DNA from: Patescibacteria group bacterium
Lineage (GTDB): Bacteria > Patescibacteriota > Minisyncoccia > Phycocordibacterales > Phycocordibacteraceae
Reading direction: 5' to 3'
DNA: 46,658 nt
NCBI GenBank assembly: GCA_019752595.1
Contig: JAIELV010000001.1
Span: 442,551-489,208, forward strand
The position numbers and the translations under genes were made by a program. Each line of letters starts with the position of its first letter. Within the stretch, counting starts at the first letter, position 1. Below, piece after piece: positions 1 through 7,373 of this stretch. The notes under the pieces are model-generated. The model was not told the origin of the DNA and made no database searches. It saw only the letters and a program-made list of their open reading frames with translations.

Positions 1-467
1 ATTAATAACAACAGAGAAGCAACGCCATTTTTTATTCCGCTGTCGTAATCTCCGTCACGAAACGACGGCAGAATATCATCGCGAATTATCCGAGATGCAT
101 ACGCGTCAGGTACTGTGCCTTCATATCCATACCCTACTTCAACGCGCACGTCTCTGTCCTCAATTGCTACAAGAAGCAAAATTCCTGTATTTGTGTCTGC
201 CCCGCCCACACCCCATTCTCGAAACAACGTGTTCGCGTACGATTCAATATCATCACCATCTAGCGACGGGACAACTGCAACTGCGATTTCTCCGCCAGTT
301 TCTTTCGTAAACGTCTCGAGTTCCGTGTTAAGTGTAGTAACGGTTTCAAACGAGAGTACGCCAGCAAAATCATTTACATACCCCGTAGGTTCTCCTGGAG
401 ATACGTAGGCAAACGCCGACGATGCGGCGAATGCAAAGACAAGAATAAAAAAACTAGAACGCAACAT
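1..467 (-). CDS. TPM-domain (YgcG-type) secreted or membrane protein, 3' part beyond window
   Basis: The reading frame starts at the ATG at 467 and stays open to the window edge, so its C-terminus is missing. The protein begins with a hydrophobic signal sequence (MLRSSFFILVFAFAASSAFA). A TPM domain follows, with the typical start YVNDFAGVLS at about residue 30 and the later block GILLLVAIEDRDVRVEVGYG. TPM domains occur in envelope proteins implicated in membrane or photosystem repair. The start overlaps the end of the upstream lemA by 14 bases, so the two are probably translationally coupled. LemA-TPM pairing is common in bacteria. What lies after the domain (often a TM helix and a Gly-rich tail) cannot be seen. 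Confidence 0.85.
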   Translation of the reverse strand, partial: MLRSSFFILVFAFAASSAFAYVSPGEPTGYVNDFAGVLSFETVTTLNTELETFTKETGGEIAVAVVPSLDGDDIESYANTLFREWGVGGADTNTGILLLVAIEDRDVRVEVGYGYEGTVPDAYASRIIRDDILPSFRDGDYDSGIKNGVASLLLL

Positions 468-1038
468 CAGGTGCGGCTTCCGCTCCTTCTTCAGCAGTAA
501 AGTATCCTTTCTCCGCAAAACCAAACATCGATGCGATAAACGAACCTGGAACCTGTTTGACTGCTGTGTTGTATGCAAGAACGGCCTGATTCAAATCACG
601 ACGCGCAACCGCTACGCGGTTTTCAGTTCCTTCCAGTTGCGCCTGCAAATCACGAAAGTTTTCGGTTGCGGTCAAGTTCGGATAATTCTCAGCGACCGCT
701 AGAAGCCTACCCAAAGCCTGAGAAAGTTCGCCCTGCGCACTCTGGTATGCGGCGATCATCTGTGGATTAAGCTTCGTAGGGTCAACAGTGATTGCCGTTG
801 CTTTCGCGCGCGCTTCAACAACCGCGGTAAGTGTCTCCTGCTGAAAATTAGCTGCACCCTTTACGGTCTCAACAAGATTCGGAATTAAATCCGCGCGACG
901 CTGATATTGCGTCTGTACATCTGCCCAAGCCGATTCTGTTTTCTGGCTCAATGAAACAAAACTGTTATACATCCCGCCCACAAAAATAGCGACAAGAATA
1001 CCAAAACCTATAACGCCGAGGAAAATAGGATTTTTCAT
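454..1038 (-). CDS. lemA: LemA family membrane protein (copy 1)
   Basis: A 194-residue protein with one N-terminal TM helix (about residues 5-25). The LemA core follows: an alpha-helical block with AWADVQTQYQRRADLIPNLVETVKG near residue 40 and ENYPNLTATENFRDLQAQLEGTENRVAVARR near residue 115. LemA proteins are anchored coiled-coil proteins of unclear function, often next to TPM or HtpX genes, as here. A TATAAT at 1048-1053 (minus) ends 10 bases before the ATG, so the mRNA may have almost no leader. A palindrome lies further upstream at 1069-1089. The 3' end overlaps the TPM gene. Confidence 0.92.
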   Translation of the reverse strand: MKNPIFLGVIGFGILVAIFVGGMYNSFVSLSQKTESAWADVQTQYQRRADLIPNLVETVKGAANFQQETLTAVVEARAKATAITVDPTKLNPQMIAAYQSAQGELSQALGRLLAVAENYPNLTATENFRDLQAQLEGTENRVAVARRDLNQAVLAYNTAVKQVPGSFIASMFGFAEKGYFTAEEGAEAAPDVAF

Positions 1039-1068
1039 ATGTTTTTTATTATATCATCCGCCTCACTT

Positions 1069-1089
1069 GTGCTATACTAAGTATAGCAC
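1069..1089. repeat. Palindromic site, copy 1 of 3 (GTGCTATACT arms)
   Basis: A perfect inverted repeat with arms GTGCTATACT and AGTATAGCAC around a single central base. It lies between the htpX stop (1109) and the lemA start (1038). Each arm contains TGCTATACT, which reads as an extended -10 promoter on either strand. It matches the sites at 11171-11193 and 19670-19692. It could be an operator, a bidirectional promoter or a small hairpin. No T-run follows it on the minus strand, which weakens the terminator reading. Confidence 0.7.
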
Positions 1090-1108
1090 TTTCGCGTGTT
1101 ACGCGAAG

Positions 1109-2002
1109 CTACTCCCCTTTTCCGAGAAGCGCTTTCACGCGCTCTTCCACGGGTGGGTGGGTGGCAAATAATTTATTAATAAATTGCCCTGCAGTCCTAC
1201 CAAAAGGATTCGCAATAAAAAGGTGCGCCGTTGCATGGCTCGCACTCTTCATCGGAGCACCATATCCAGAAATCTTCTGAAGCGCAGATGCCAATCCTTC
1301 GGGGTAGCGTGTAAGGAGTGCACCTGAAGCATCTGCCAAAAATTCGCGTTTACGTGAAATAGCAAGCTGTATCAGCTGTGCTGCAATCGGCGCAAGTATA
1401 GCGGCAACGATGGCGAGCACTGCGAGAATCGCGCCCGCTTTTCCGTTATCGTCGCGGTTTCCACCAAACAGCGACATACGCAAAAAGATATCTGCAATAA
1501 TCGCCACAAATCCCGCAAGAACTACAGCAACAGTCATCACGAGCATGTCGCGGTTTTTAACGTGTGAAAGTTCGTGCGCAATCACACCCTCAAGCTCTGT
1601 GCGGTTCAGCATTGAAAGCAGGCCCGTCGTTGCAGCAACGACCGCATGTTTTTCGTCACGTCCTGTGGCAAACGCATTCGGTGCAGGGTCGTCAATAACG
1701 TAGAGTTTCGGCATTGGAAGCCCCGCGGTGATAGAAAGGTTTTCCGTTACTGTATAGAGGTCAAAATGCGCTTCACGAGTTGCAGGCTTTGCATGGGTCA
1801 TCGAAAGTACCACTTTGTCTGAGAACCAAAAACTACCAACATTCATGAGAACGGAAAAGATAACTGCGCCATACAAAATCCCAGGATTACCGTAGTACGC
1901 AGAAATCACCCAGCCAATCGCGATAACTACGATAAAAAACCCCGCCATCAAGGCCCAGGTCTTGGTGAGGTTGCTTGAACGTTCTTGGTAGAGATCAGCC
2001 AT
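1109..2002 (-). CDS. htpX: HtpX-type M48 zinc metalloprotease
   Basis: A 297-residue inner-membrane protease of the M48B family that degrades damaged or misfolded membrane proteins. Two TM helices sit at about residues 15-58. The zinc motif HExxH is visible in VIAHELSHVKNRD near residue 145, with the third ligand Glu in KREFLADASGALLTRYPEG near residue 220. Two further hydrophobic segments lie between them. Length and layout match the family. It starts 2 bases after the stop of the upstream lemA, so the two are co-transcribed. Confidence 0.96.
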   Translation of the reverse strand: MADLYQERSSNLTKTWALMAGFFIVVIAIGWVISAYYGNPGILYGAVIFSVLMNVGSFWFSDKVVLSMTHAKPATREAHFDLYTVTENLSITAGLPMPKLYVIDDPAPNAFATGRDEKHAVVAATTGLLSMLNRTELEGVIAHELSHVKNRDMLVMTVAVVLAGFVAIIADIFLRMSLFGGNRDDNGKAGAILAVLAIVAAILAPIAAQLIQLAISRKREFLADASGALLTRYPEGLASALQKISGYGAPMKSASHATAHLFIANPFGRTAGQFINKLFATHPPVEERVKALLGKGE

Positions 2003-2004
2003 TA

Positions 2005-2565
2005 CTAGAACGAAACTTTCACAGGGTCTTTTGCTGCCTGTTCGTTGTCTGCGAGTTCAAAGAATTCACGCTTCTCAAACTTAAACATTCCGCCAACAAT
2101 ATTTCCTGGGAACTGCTCGAGACCTGTGTTCAATGCCATCACGGTCGTGTTATAGAAGCGGCGTGATGCTTGAATTTTGTTTTCAGTGTCGGAAAGTTCG
2201 CGCTGTAATTCCAAGAAGTTCTGGTTTGCTTTCAAGTCTGGGTACGCTTCCGCAATCGCGAATATTGATTTCAAAGCGCCCGTCAGCATGTTTTCCGCCT
2301 GTGCGTGCCCCTCCACACCCTGCGCTCCCATAGCGGCTGCGCGTGCGTTTGAGACGTTTTCGAATGCCTGCTTTTCGTGCGCAGCATAGCCTTTGACCGT
2401 TTCAATAAGATTCGGAATCAAATCATATCGACGCTTCATCTGAACCTCGATGTCAGACCACGCTTCTTTTGCGCGATTAACAAGTGCGATAAAACCGTTA
2501 TACGAAGCGATGAGCCATGCGGCAACAACCGCAACAATACCAAGAACTATATATAGTGGTGTCAT
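2005..2565 (-). CDS. lemA: LemA family membrane protein (copy 2)
   Basis: A 186-residue LemA paralogue with one TM helix (about residues 4-22). The conserved block AWSDIEVQMKRRYDLIPNLI is near residue 35, and AYPDLKANQNFLELQRELSD near residue 108. This copy precedes htpX directly, the usual LemA-HtpX pair, while copy 1 precedes the TPM gene. A minus-strand TATAAT (2574-2579) ends 9 bases before the ATG, with AAGGG in between, so transcription probably starts almost at the start codon. Confidence 0.93.
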   Translation of the reverse strand: MTPLYIVLGIVAVVAAWLIASYNGFIALVNRAKEAWSDIEVQMKRRYDLIPNLIETVKGYAAHEKQAFENVSNARAAAMGAQGVEGHAQAENMLTGALKSIFAIAEAYPDLKANQNFLELQRELSDTENKIQASRRFYNTTVMALNTGLEQFPGNIVGGMFKFEKREFFELADNEQAAKDPVKVSF

Positions 2566-2591
2566 ATCCCTTAATTATACCAAAAAACAGA

Positions 2592-2613
2592 AAACCCCGC
2601 ACGAGCGGGGTTT
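2592..2613 (-). terminator. Intrinsic terminator after the groE-linked genes
   Basis: Arms AAACCCCGC and GCGGGGTTT around the loop ACGA. On the minus strand the stem is followed by a T-rich stretch (TTTTCTGTTTTTTGG). It lies after the stop of the 78-residue gene and before the lemA -10 box, so it separates the groE transcript from the lemA-htpX operon. Confidence 0.85.
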
Positions 2614-2617
2614 CTTT

Positions 2618-2854
2618 CTACTCACCTCTCGACAAGCCTTCGGTCTTCAACACCATAAGCCTCCGTGAACCGCGAACGGCTTTCGCAGCTTCCCTTCTGC
2701 GCGCCGCATATTCCACGTGCGGACGATGCGTGGCCCCCTTCGCGTTTTCGATAAGTGAATGCCACATCGCGCGCATCGCTTCAGGGCTACCCAGCCCGTT
2801 GACGTATTCAGCACCTAATCTTTTACGAGTATCCACAGTCCGAATTTCTAACAT
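2618..2854 (-). CDS. Small basic protein of unknown function
   Basis: A 78-residue protein rich in Arg, Ala and His; I recognise no family. It has no TM helix, signal peptide or Cys pairs. It starts 7 bases after the stop of the next small gene upstream and ends just before a strong terminator, so it looks like the last gene of the groES-groEL transcript. The codon use looks coding and the operon fit is good, but a chance ORF cannot be excluded. Confidence 0.6.
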   Translation of the reverse strand: MLEIRTVDTRKRLGAEYVNGLGSPEAMRAMWHSLIENAKGATHRPHVEYAARRREAAKAVRGSRRLMVLKTEGLSRGE

Positions 2855-2861
2855 GTTTCTC

Positions 2862-3164
2862 TTAAATTTTCCTATCCTCTTTCGCTTTTAGTTTTGTGCG
2901 CACCGTTTGGACCGCTTGCTCGTCGGTCATTCCTTCAGCCTGAAGTCGATGGACTCTTAACTCTCTAGCGATTCCACGACGGTGATGAGTGTCGTAAGTG
3001 CTGTATGCAATGGTTCTTGTGATATTCCCTTCTTGGTCGAACATACGACCGTGAGGATGTCTATCTTGAATCGCATGTATCCACTCCCAAAGATATTTCC
3101 TTAATTTCGGACTATGCAGACCTTTATCGTGCTCTAAACTCACAGGCTTATCGCGTCTCAACAT
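2862..3164 (-). CDS. Small charged protein of unknown function, downstream of groEL
   Basis: A 100-residue, strongly charged soluble protein (many His, Arg, Lys) with no recognised domain. The C-terminal segment MTDEQAVQTVRTKLKAKED is predicted helical. It begins 8 bases after the groEL stop and is followed closely by another small gene and a terminator, so it is probably transcribed with groES-groEL. It may be lineage-specific. Confidence 0.65.
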   Translation of the reverse strand: MLRRDKPVSLEHDKGLHSPKLRKYLWEWIHAIQDRHPHGRMFDQEGNITRTIAYSTYDTHHRRGIARELRVHRLQAEGMTDEQAVQTVRTKLKAKEDRKI

Positions 3165-3172
3165 ACGTTGAA

Positions 3173-4813
3173 TTAATAATCCATCCCGCCCATTCCTGGC
3201 GCTCCTCCTGCTGATGCTTTTTCTTCGGGCTCATCTGCAATTGCTGCTTCAGTTGTCAAAAGAATCGCAGCTGCGGAAACCGCATGCTGTACTCCGCCTC
3301 GAGTTACCTTCACAGGATCAATAATTCCCGCCTCAAGCATGTCAGCAACTATCTCATCGTTCACCGCGTCATACCCTGCCATACCTTTTGCGTTTTTGAC
3401 CGCCTCGACAACAACATCGCCAGAATCTTTTCCTGCATTTATTGCAATCTGCTTCAACGGGCGCACGAGCGCTGAAAGTACGATGCGGTAGCCGATTTCC
3501 TCTTCCTTCGTCATCTTGCCCCAATTCGCACCTGCCTCTACTTTCTGTGAAGCCTTTACGAGCGCCGTACCGCCACCAGGAACAATACCTTCGGCAATTG
3601 CAGCTTTCGTTGCATTCACTGCGTCCTCAATTTTGTCTTTGAGGTACTTCATTTCAGTTTCCGTAGCAGCACCTACCTTAATAACAGCAACACCGCCTGA
3701 AAGTTTTGCAATACGTTCATCGAATTTTTCTTTGTCGAATTTTGAATCAGTTGCTTCGCGCTGTTTCTTCAACGTCGAAACACGAGCTTCAATATCTGAT
3801 TTCTTACCCTTTCCGCCAACAATCACTGTTGAATCTTTCGACGCAATTACTTTCGACGCCCTTCCGAACATCGAGAGCTCAACTGCATCAAATTTTAGAC
3901 CCACGTCGTCCGAAATCACCGTGGCTCCAATCGTGATAGCAATATCCTGAAGCATATCTTTCTTTCTGTCGCCGTATCCAGGAGCTTTGACCGCAAGCAC
4001 ACTGAACGCACCGCGAAGCTTGTTCAACACAAACGTTGGAAGCGCATCACCCTCAACATCATCCGCAATAATTACCAACTCTTTTTTGCCTGTTTTTGCA
4101 ACCAATTCAAGCGCGGGCAATATTTCCTGAATTGAAGCGATCTTTTTATCAGTCACCAACACCAGTGCGTCTTTGTATTCTGCTTCCATGCGTTCCGTGT
4201 TCGTCACCATGTAGGGTGATACGTAGCCACGATCAAATTCCATTCCTTCAACAATTTCTTTATCAATGCCAAATGCCTGTGACTCCTCAACAGTTACGAC
4301 GCCGTTTTGCCCTACCTTCGCAATAACATCGGCAATCGTTTCTCCTATTTCGGCTGATTCTGCTGAAATAGTTGCTACCTGCTTAATGTCTTTTGCTCCT
4401 GCTACGGGTTTTGCGAGTGCTTTCAACGCCTTCACTGTTGCCTCAGCTGCGTCTTCCATTCCTTTTCTAATTCCCATTGCATTTAAGCCCATTGCGGTGT
4501 GCTTCATACCTTCATCCACAAGGGCCTGGAAGATAACAACTGAGGTCGTAGTGCCGTCGCCCGCCAAATCATTTGTTTTGTTTGCAACCTCTTTCACAAT
4601 TTCAGCGCCCATGTTCTGGAATTTATCCTTGAGGGAAATTTCTTTCGCAATCGTCACACCGTCGTTCGTCATGTGCGGACCACCGTACCCCTTGTCGATA
4701 ATGACGTTTCTGCCTCGCGGACCAAGCGTTACCTTCACCGCCTTTGCTGCAATATCAATGCCTGCCTTAATTGCACTTCGTGCGTCTGCCTCAAAAAGAA
4801 TTTTCTTTGCCAT
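3173..4813 (-). CDS. groEL: Chaperonin GroEL (60 kDa)
   Basis: A 546-residue chaperonin, the usual length. It forms the double-ring ATP-dependent folding chamber with GroES. Diagnostic blocks are visible: VTLGPRGRNVIID near residue 29, the ATP-site stretch AGDGTTTSVV near residue 86, GRKGMEDAAE-type helices, and a C-terminal tail GGAPGMGGMDY of the expected Gly/Met type. It starts 2 bases after the groES stop in the classic groES-groEL order. Confidence 0.99.
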   Translation of the reverse strand: MAKKILFEADARSAIKAGIDIAAKAVKVTLGPRGRNVIIDKGYGGPHMTNDGVTIAKEISLKDKFQNMGAEIVKEVANKTNDLAGDGTTTSVVIFQALVDEGMKHTAMGLNAMGIRKGMEDAAEATVKALKALAKPVAGAKDIKQVATISAESAEIGETIADVIAKVGQNGVVTVEESQAFGIDKEIVEGMEFDRGYVSPYMVTNTERMEAEYKDALVLVTDKKIASIQEILPALELVAKTGKKELVIIADDVEGDALPTFVLNKLRGAFSVLAVKAPGYGDRKKDMLQDIAITIGATVISDDVGLKFDAVELSMFGRASKVIASKDSTVIVGGKGKKSDIEARVSTLKKQREATDSKFDKEKFDERIAKLSGGVAVIKVGAATETEMKYLKDKIEDAVNATKAAIAEGIVPGGGTALVKASQKVEAGANWGKMTKEEEIGYRIVLSALVRPLKQIAINAGKDSGDVVVEAVKNAKGMAGYDAVNDEIVADMLEAGIIDPVKVTRGGVQHAVSAAAILLTTEAAIADEPEEKASAGGAPGMGGMDY

Positions 4814-4815
4814 AG

Positions 4816-5172
4816 TTATTTCGAATTAATGACTGCCAAAATATTTTTCTCTTCAACTACGTAATACTCAACACCAGCAACCTTGATCGTGTCGTAGCCG
4901 TATTTTGAGAACAACACGCGATCACCAACTGAGACCGAAACGGGAATACGGGCATCACCGTCTTCGTTCCATTTACCAGGACCTACTGCAATGACCGTTC
5001 CCTGCTCTGGTTTTTCCTGCGCAGAATCAGGAATAATAATTCCACTCGCAGTCGTGGTACCCATTTCCTCCGCGGACAGCGGCTTCAAAATGACCCGATC
5101 GTGTAAGGGCTCAACAGGACTTTTTGAAGGCGCTTTCTTTGCTACCGTCTTTGCTTTCTTTGCTTTTGCCAT
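4816..5172 (-). CDS. groES: Co-chaperonin GroES with basic N-terminal extension
   Basis: A 118-residue co-chaperonin that caps GroEL. The core begins at about residue 23 ([11 protein letters not shown]) and includes the mobile-loop region ([18 protein letters not shown]) and [15 protein letters not shown]. Typical GroES is about 95 residues. The extra 20 or so N-terminal residues are almost all Lys, Ala, Thr and Ser ([18 protein letters not shown]). A later start is unlikely because no Met lies between the extension and the core. The promoter at 5244-5272 drives it. Confidence 0.97.
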   Translation of the reverse strand: MAKAKKAKTVAKKAPSKSPVEPLHDRVILKPLSAEEMGTTTASGIIIPDSAQEKPEQGTVIAVGPGKWNEDGDARIPVSVSVGDRVLFSKYGYDTIKVAGVEYYVVEEKNILAVINSK

Positions 5173-5217
5173 AGAAAAAATTCTTATTGATTAATTATTG
5201 GTAACCCTTTATAAGAC

Positions 5218-5233
5218 CACGGGGAACCCCGTG
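5218..5233. promoter_or_regulatory. 16-bp perfect palindrome in the groES leader (candidate operator)
   Basis: Arms CACGGGG and CCCCGTG around AA. It lies just downstream of the groES -10 box, roughly +4 to +19 if transcription starts about 7 bases after the -10. No standard CIRCE element (TTAGCACTC, 9 bases, GAGTGCTAA) is visible here. It could be a heat-shock repressor operator or a 5' RNA hairpin. Confidence 0.5.
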
Positions 5234-5243
5234 AAGTTACAGA

Positions 5244-5272
5244 ATTATAGAGAGAGTGCCCGCAACAGTCAA
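5244..5272 (-). promoter_or_regulatory. Sigma-70-type promoter of groES-groEL
   Basis: On the minus strand TTGACT (5272-5267) and TATAAT (5249-5244) are separated by exactly 17 bases, 11 of 12 consensus positions. The predicted leader to the groES ATG at 5172 is about 65 bases and contains the palindrome at 5218-5233. Confidence 0.85.
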
Positions 5273-5279
5273 ACCAGCC

Positions 5280-5307
5280 TTGCCACCTCATGAAGCTGTG
5301 CTAACAT
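5280..5307 (+). promoter_or_regulatory. Promoter of secG (extended -10)
   Basis: TTGCCA at 5280-5285 and TAACAT at 5302-5307 are separated by 16 bases, with TG one base before the -10 (TGCTAACAT). It faces away from the groES promoter. The predicted start is about 9 bases upstream of the secG ATG, just including GGAAAGG. Confidence 0.65.
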
Positions 5308-5322
5308 TCTCGGAAAGGCACT

Positions 5323-5553
5323 ATGGCACTCATTGCATCCTTTCTTCCGGGAATCCAGGTAGTGATTTCAATTCTCCTTATAGGAGCAATTCTCCTTCAA
5401 CAGCGAGGGGCGGGCATGGGAGGTGCGTTCGGTGACAGTTCACAGGGCACGTACTACAAACGCAGAGGAGCAGAACTCTTCCTCTTCCGCGCATCCATCG
5501 TCCTGTCGGTTCTGTTCGCCCTCACTGCACTTCTTCAGCTATTGGTGAGTTGA
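5323..5553 (+). CDS. secG: Preprotein translocase subunit SecG
   Basis: A 76-residue subunit of the SecYEG translocon with two TM helices (about residues 6-26 and 53-74). The conserved loop between them reads LLQQRGAGMGGAFGDSSQGTYYKRRGAE, matching the Q-x-G-x-GLG(A)FGG-type SecG signature. Length and topology are typical. It is the first gene of a plus-strand group with the solute-binding protein and RNase J. Confidence 0.95.
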   Translation: MALIASFLPGIQVVISILLIGAILLQQRGAGMGGAFGDSSQGTYYKRRGAELFLFRASIVLSVLFALTALLQLLVS

Positions 5554-5581
5554 GATACGTGTCTTTCTAAAAACCGTACCT

Positions 5582-7345
5582 ATGGAATTCTTTCGCGCAT
5601 TCATGCGCGCCTTACAGAGGCGGCGCACGCTTCCTTTTTTTGAAACATTCCGTTCATACACGGCGCGTTTTACACCGCTCGATTGGTTTGTGGTATCTGT
5701 CTTAAGCATCGTGATGGCGCTTTCCGCAGCGACAATGGTTGCAGGAGTTTCACTTGCGCTCACCACTGAAATCCCCTCCCGAGGAGGTTCGTATTCGGAA
5801 GGTATCGTGGGATCTCCGCGATTCGTCAATCCCGTATTGGCTGTATCAGAAACCGACCGCGACCTCACCATGCTTATTTTCTCTGGGCTCATGCGAATGA
5901 ACCCCGACGGCACGCTCGTACCCGATCTCGCTGAGAGCTACAAAATTTCTGAGGATTTGCTCACCTACACTTTTGTATTAAAAGAAGATGCTCGCTTCCA
6001 TGACGGTTCGAACGTGACACCAGAAGATGTAGTCTTCACCGTCCGCGCGGCGCAAAACCCTGACATCAAAAGCCCGCGCCGCGCGGACTGGGAAGGAGTT
6101 GCTGTGGTTGCAACTGACAACCGCACTATCGTATTTACGCTCGGAGAGCCATACGCACTTTTTCTTGAAAATACTTCCTTGGGCATATTGCCGAAAAAGC
6201 TGTGGGGGAACATTACTCCAGAAGAATTTCCATTTACCACACTCAACACCAATCCTGTGGGTTCGGGCCCGTACGATGTTACTTCTGTTCGAGAAAACAG
6301 TTCAGGTATTCCTGTTGAATTCACACTCCGTGCGTTTGAGGGTGGGGTGCGTGTACCGTACATCACCAACTTCACTGTTCGCTTTTACACTAATGAAGAA
6401 GAACTTGTGGGTGCGTTGAACAGAGGAGAGGTCCGCGCAGGAAGTTCTATAAATCCTGCGGCTATCACGAGAGACGTCGAAATCCATGAGGCAATTTTTG
6501 GTCGCGTATTCGGAGTATTTTTAAATCAAAATCAAAATACACTTTTTGCTGAAAGCGCCGTCCGCGAAGCCTTGCAGGTGTCTCTTGACAAAAAACAAAT
6601 AATTGATACCGTATTGGGAGGTTACGGGTCAGCCATCGACGGCCCTCTTCCCCCACAGACGAAAGACGCATCTTCGGAAACTTCTTCGTCAAGCCGTATC
6701 GAGGAAGCGCGAGAGATACTGCGCGACAGTGGCTGGAAAGAAGGAGAAGACGGCATATTCGAAAAAACAAAGACAGTCAAAAATAAGAAAGAGACGACAC
6801 GCTTAGCTTTCTCTTTGACTACGTCGAATAATCCCGAACTCAAGCAAGCAGCGGAATTGACAGCGGAAGCCTGGAAAAATTTGGGCGCTGAAGTAACGCT
6901 GAAGTTCTTTGAACAAAACGACCTCACCATCGAGGTCATACGGCCACGAGAATATGATGCACTTCTGTTTGGAGAAGTCGTCGGCAGAAACCCAGACCTT
7001 TTCGCATTTTGGCATTCATCGCAAAAGAACGATCCTGGTCTCAACATCGCCCTCTACGCGAACTCTGACGTCGACAAAAAACTTGAAAAAGCACGCACCG
7101 AACACGACAGTAAATTGCGCAGAAAAAATCTCGAGGAAGCAGCTGAAGAAATTCGCGCCGACTTCGGAGCACTGTTTCTCTATGCACCACACTTCGTCTA
7201 CCTTGCACCGCGTGAAGTTGCGGGAGTTACCTTCGGCACTATCGCAGTTCCTTCAGACAGATTCGATTCCGTACACGAGTGGTATCTCTCGACAGAACGC
7301 GTGTGGCCAATCTTTATGTTTGATATTAAAAATTTATTCAAATAA
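5582..7345 (+). CDS. Membrane-anchored family 5 extracellular solute-binding protein (OppA/DppA type)
   Basis: A 587-residue protein with a basic N-terminus, one TM segment (about residues 36-62) and then an SBP_bac_5 fold. Visible landmarks are RFVNPVLAVSETDRDLTMLIFSGLMRMNPDGTLVPDLAESYKIS near residue 80, FHDGSNVTPEDVVFTVRAAQ near residue 140 and REALQVSLDKKQIIDTVLGG near residue 322. Members bind peptides or similar solutes for ABC uptake. There is no lipobox Cys, so it is held by an uncleaved helix. No permease or ATPase gene is adjacent, so the transporter partner is unknown. Confidence 0.9.
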   Translation: MEFFRAFMRALQRRRTLPFFETFRSYTARFTPLDWFVVSVLSIVMALSAATMVAGVSLALTTEIPSRGGSYSEGIVGSPRFVNPVLAVSETDRDLTMLIFSGLMRMNPDGTLVPDLAESYKISEDLLTYTFVLKEDARFHDGSNVTPEDVVFTVRAAQNPDIKSPRRADWEGVAVVATDNRTIVFTLGEPYALFLENTSLGILPKKLWGNITPEEFPFTTLNTNPVGSGPYDVTSVRENSSGIPVEFTLRAFEGGVRVPYITNFTVRFYTNEEELVGALNRGEVRAGSSINPAAITRDVEIHEAIFGRVFGVFLNQNQNTLFAESAVREALQVSLDKKQIIDTVLGGYGSAIDGPLPPQTKDASSETSSSSRIEEAREILRDSGWKEGEDGIFEKTKTVKNKKETTRLAFSLTTSNNPELKQAAELTAEAWKNLGAEVTLKFFEQNDLTIEVIRPREYDALLFGEVVGRNPDLFAFWHSSQKNDPGLNIALYANSDVDKKLEKARTEHDSKLRRKNLEEAAEEIRADFGALFLYAPHFVYLAPREVAGVTFGTIAVPSDRFDSVHEWYLSTERVWPIFMFDIKNLFK

Positions 7346-7373
7346 TGTAATTACTTTATAAAATACATTCCAT

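Noticed and set aside
1069-1089. Terminator hairpin for htpX
   Set aside because: No T-run follows on the minus strand, and the same palindrome recurs upstream of other genes; an extended -10 on both strands is the better reading. Not fully excluded at 11171, where TTTT follows.
3516-4829. Long plus-strand frames opposite groEL
   Set aside because: Antisense shadows of a highly conserved gene, with Ser/Ala/Phe-rich nonsense composition.
5173-5322. CIRCE element upstream of groES
   Set aside because: GAGTGCC and GTGCTAAC fragments occur, but not in the required inverted layout with a 9-base spacer.
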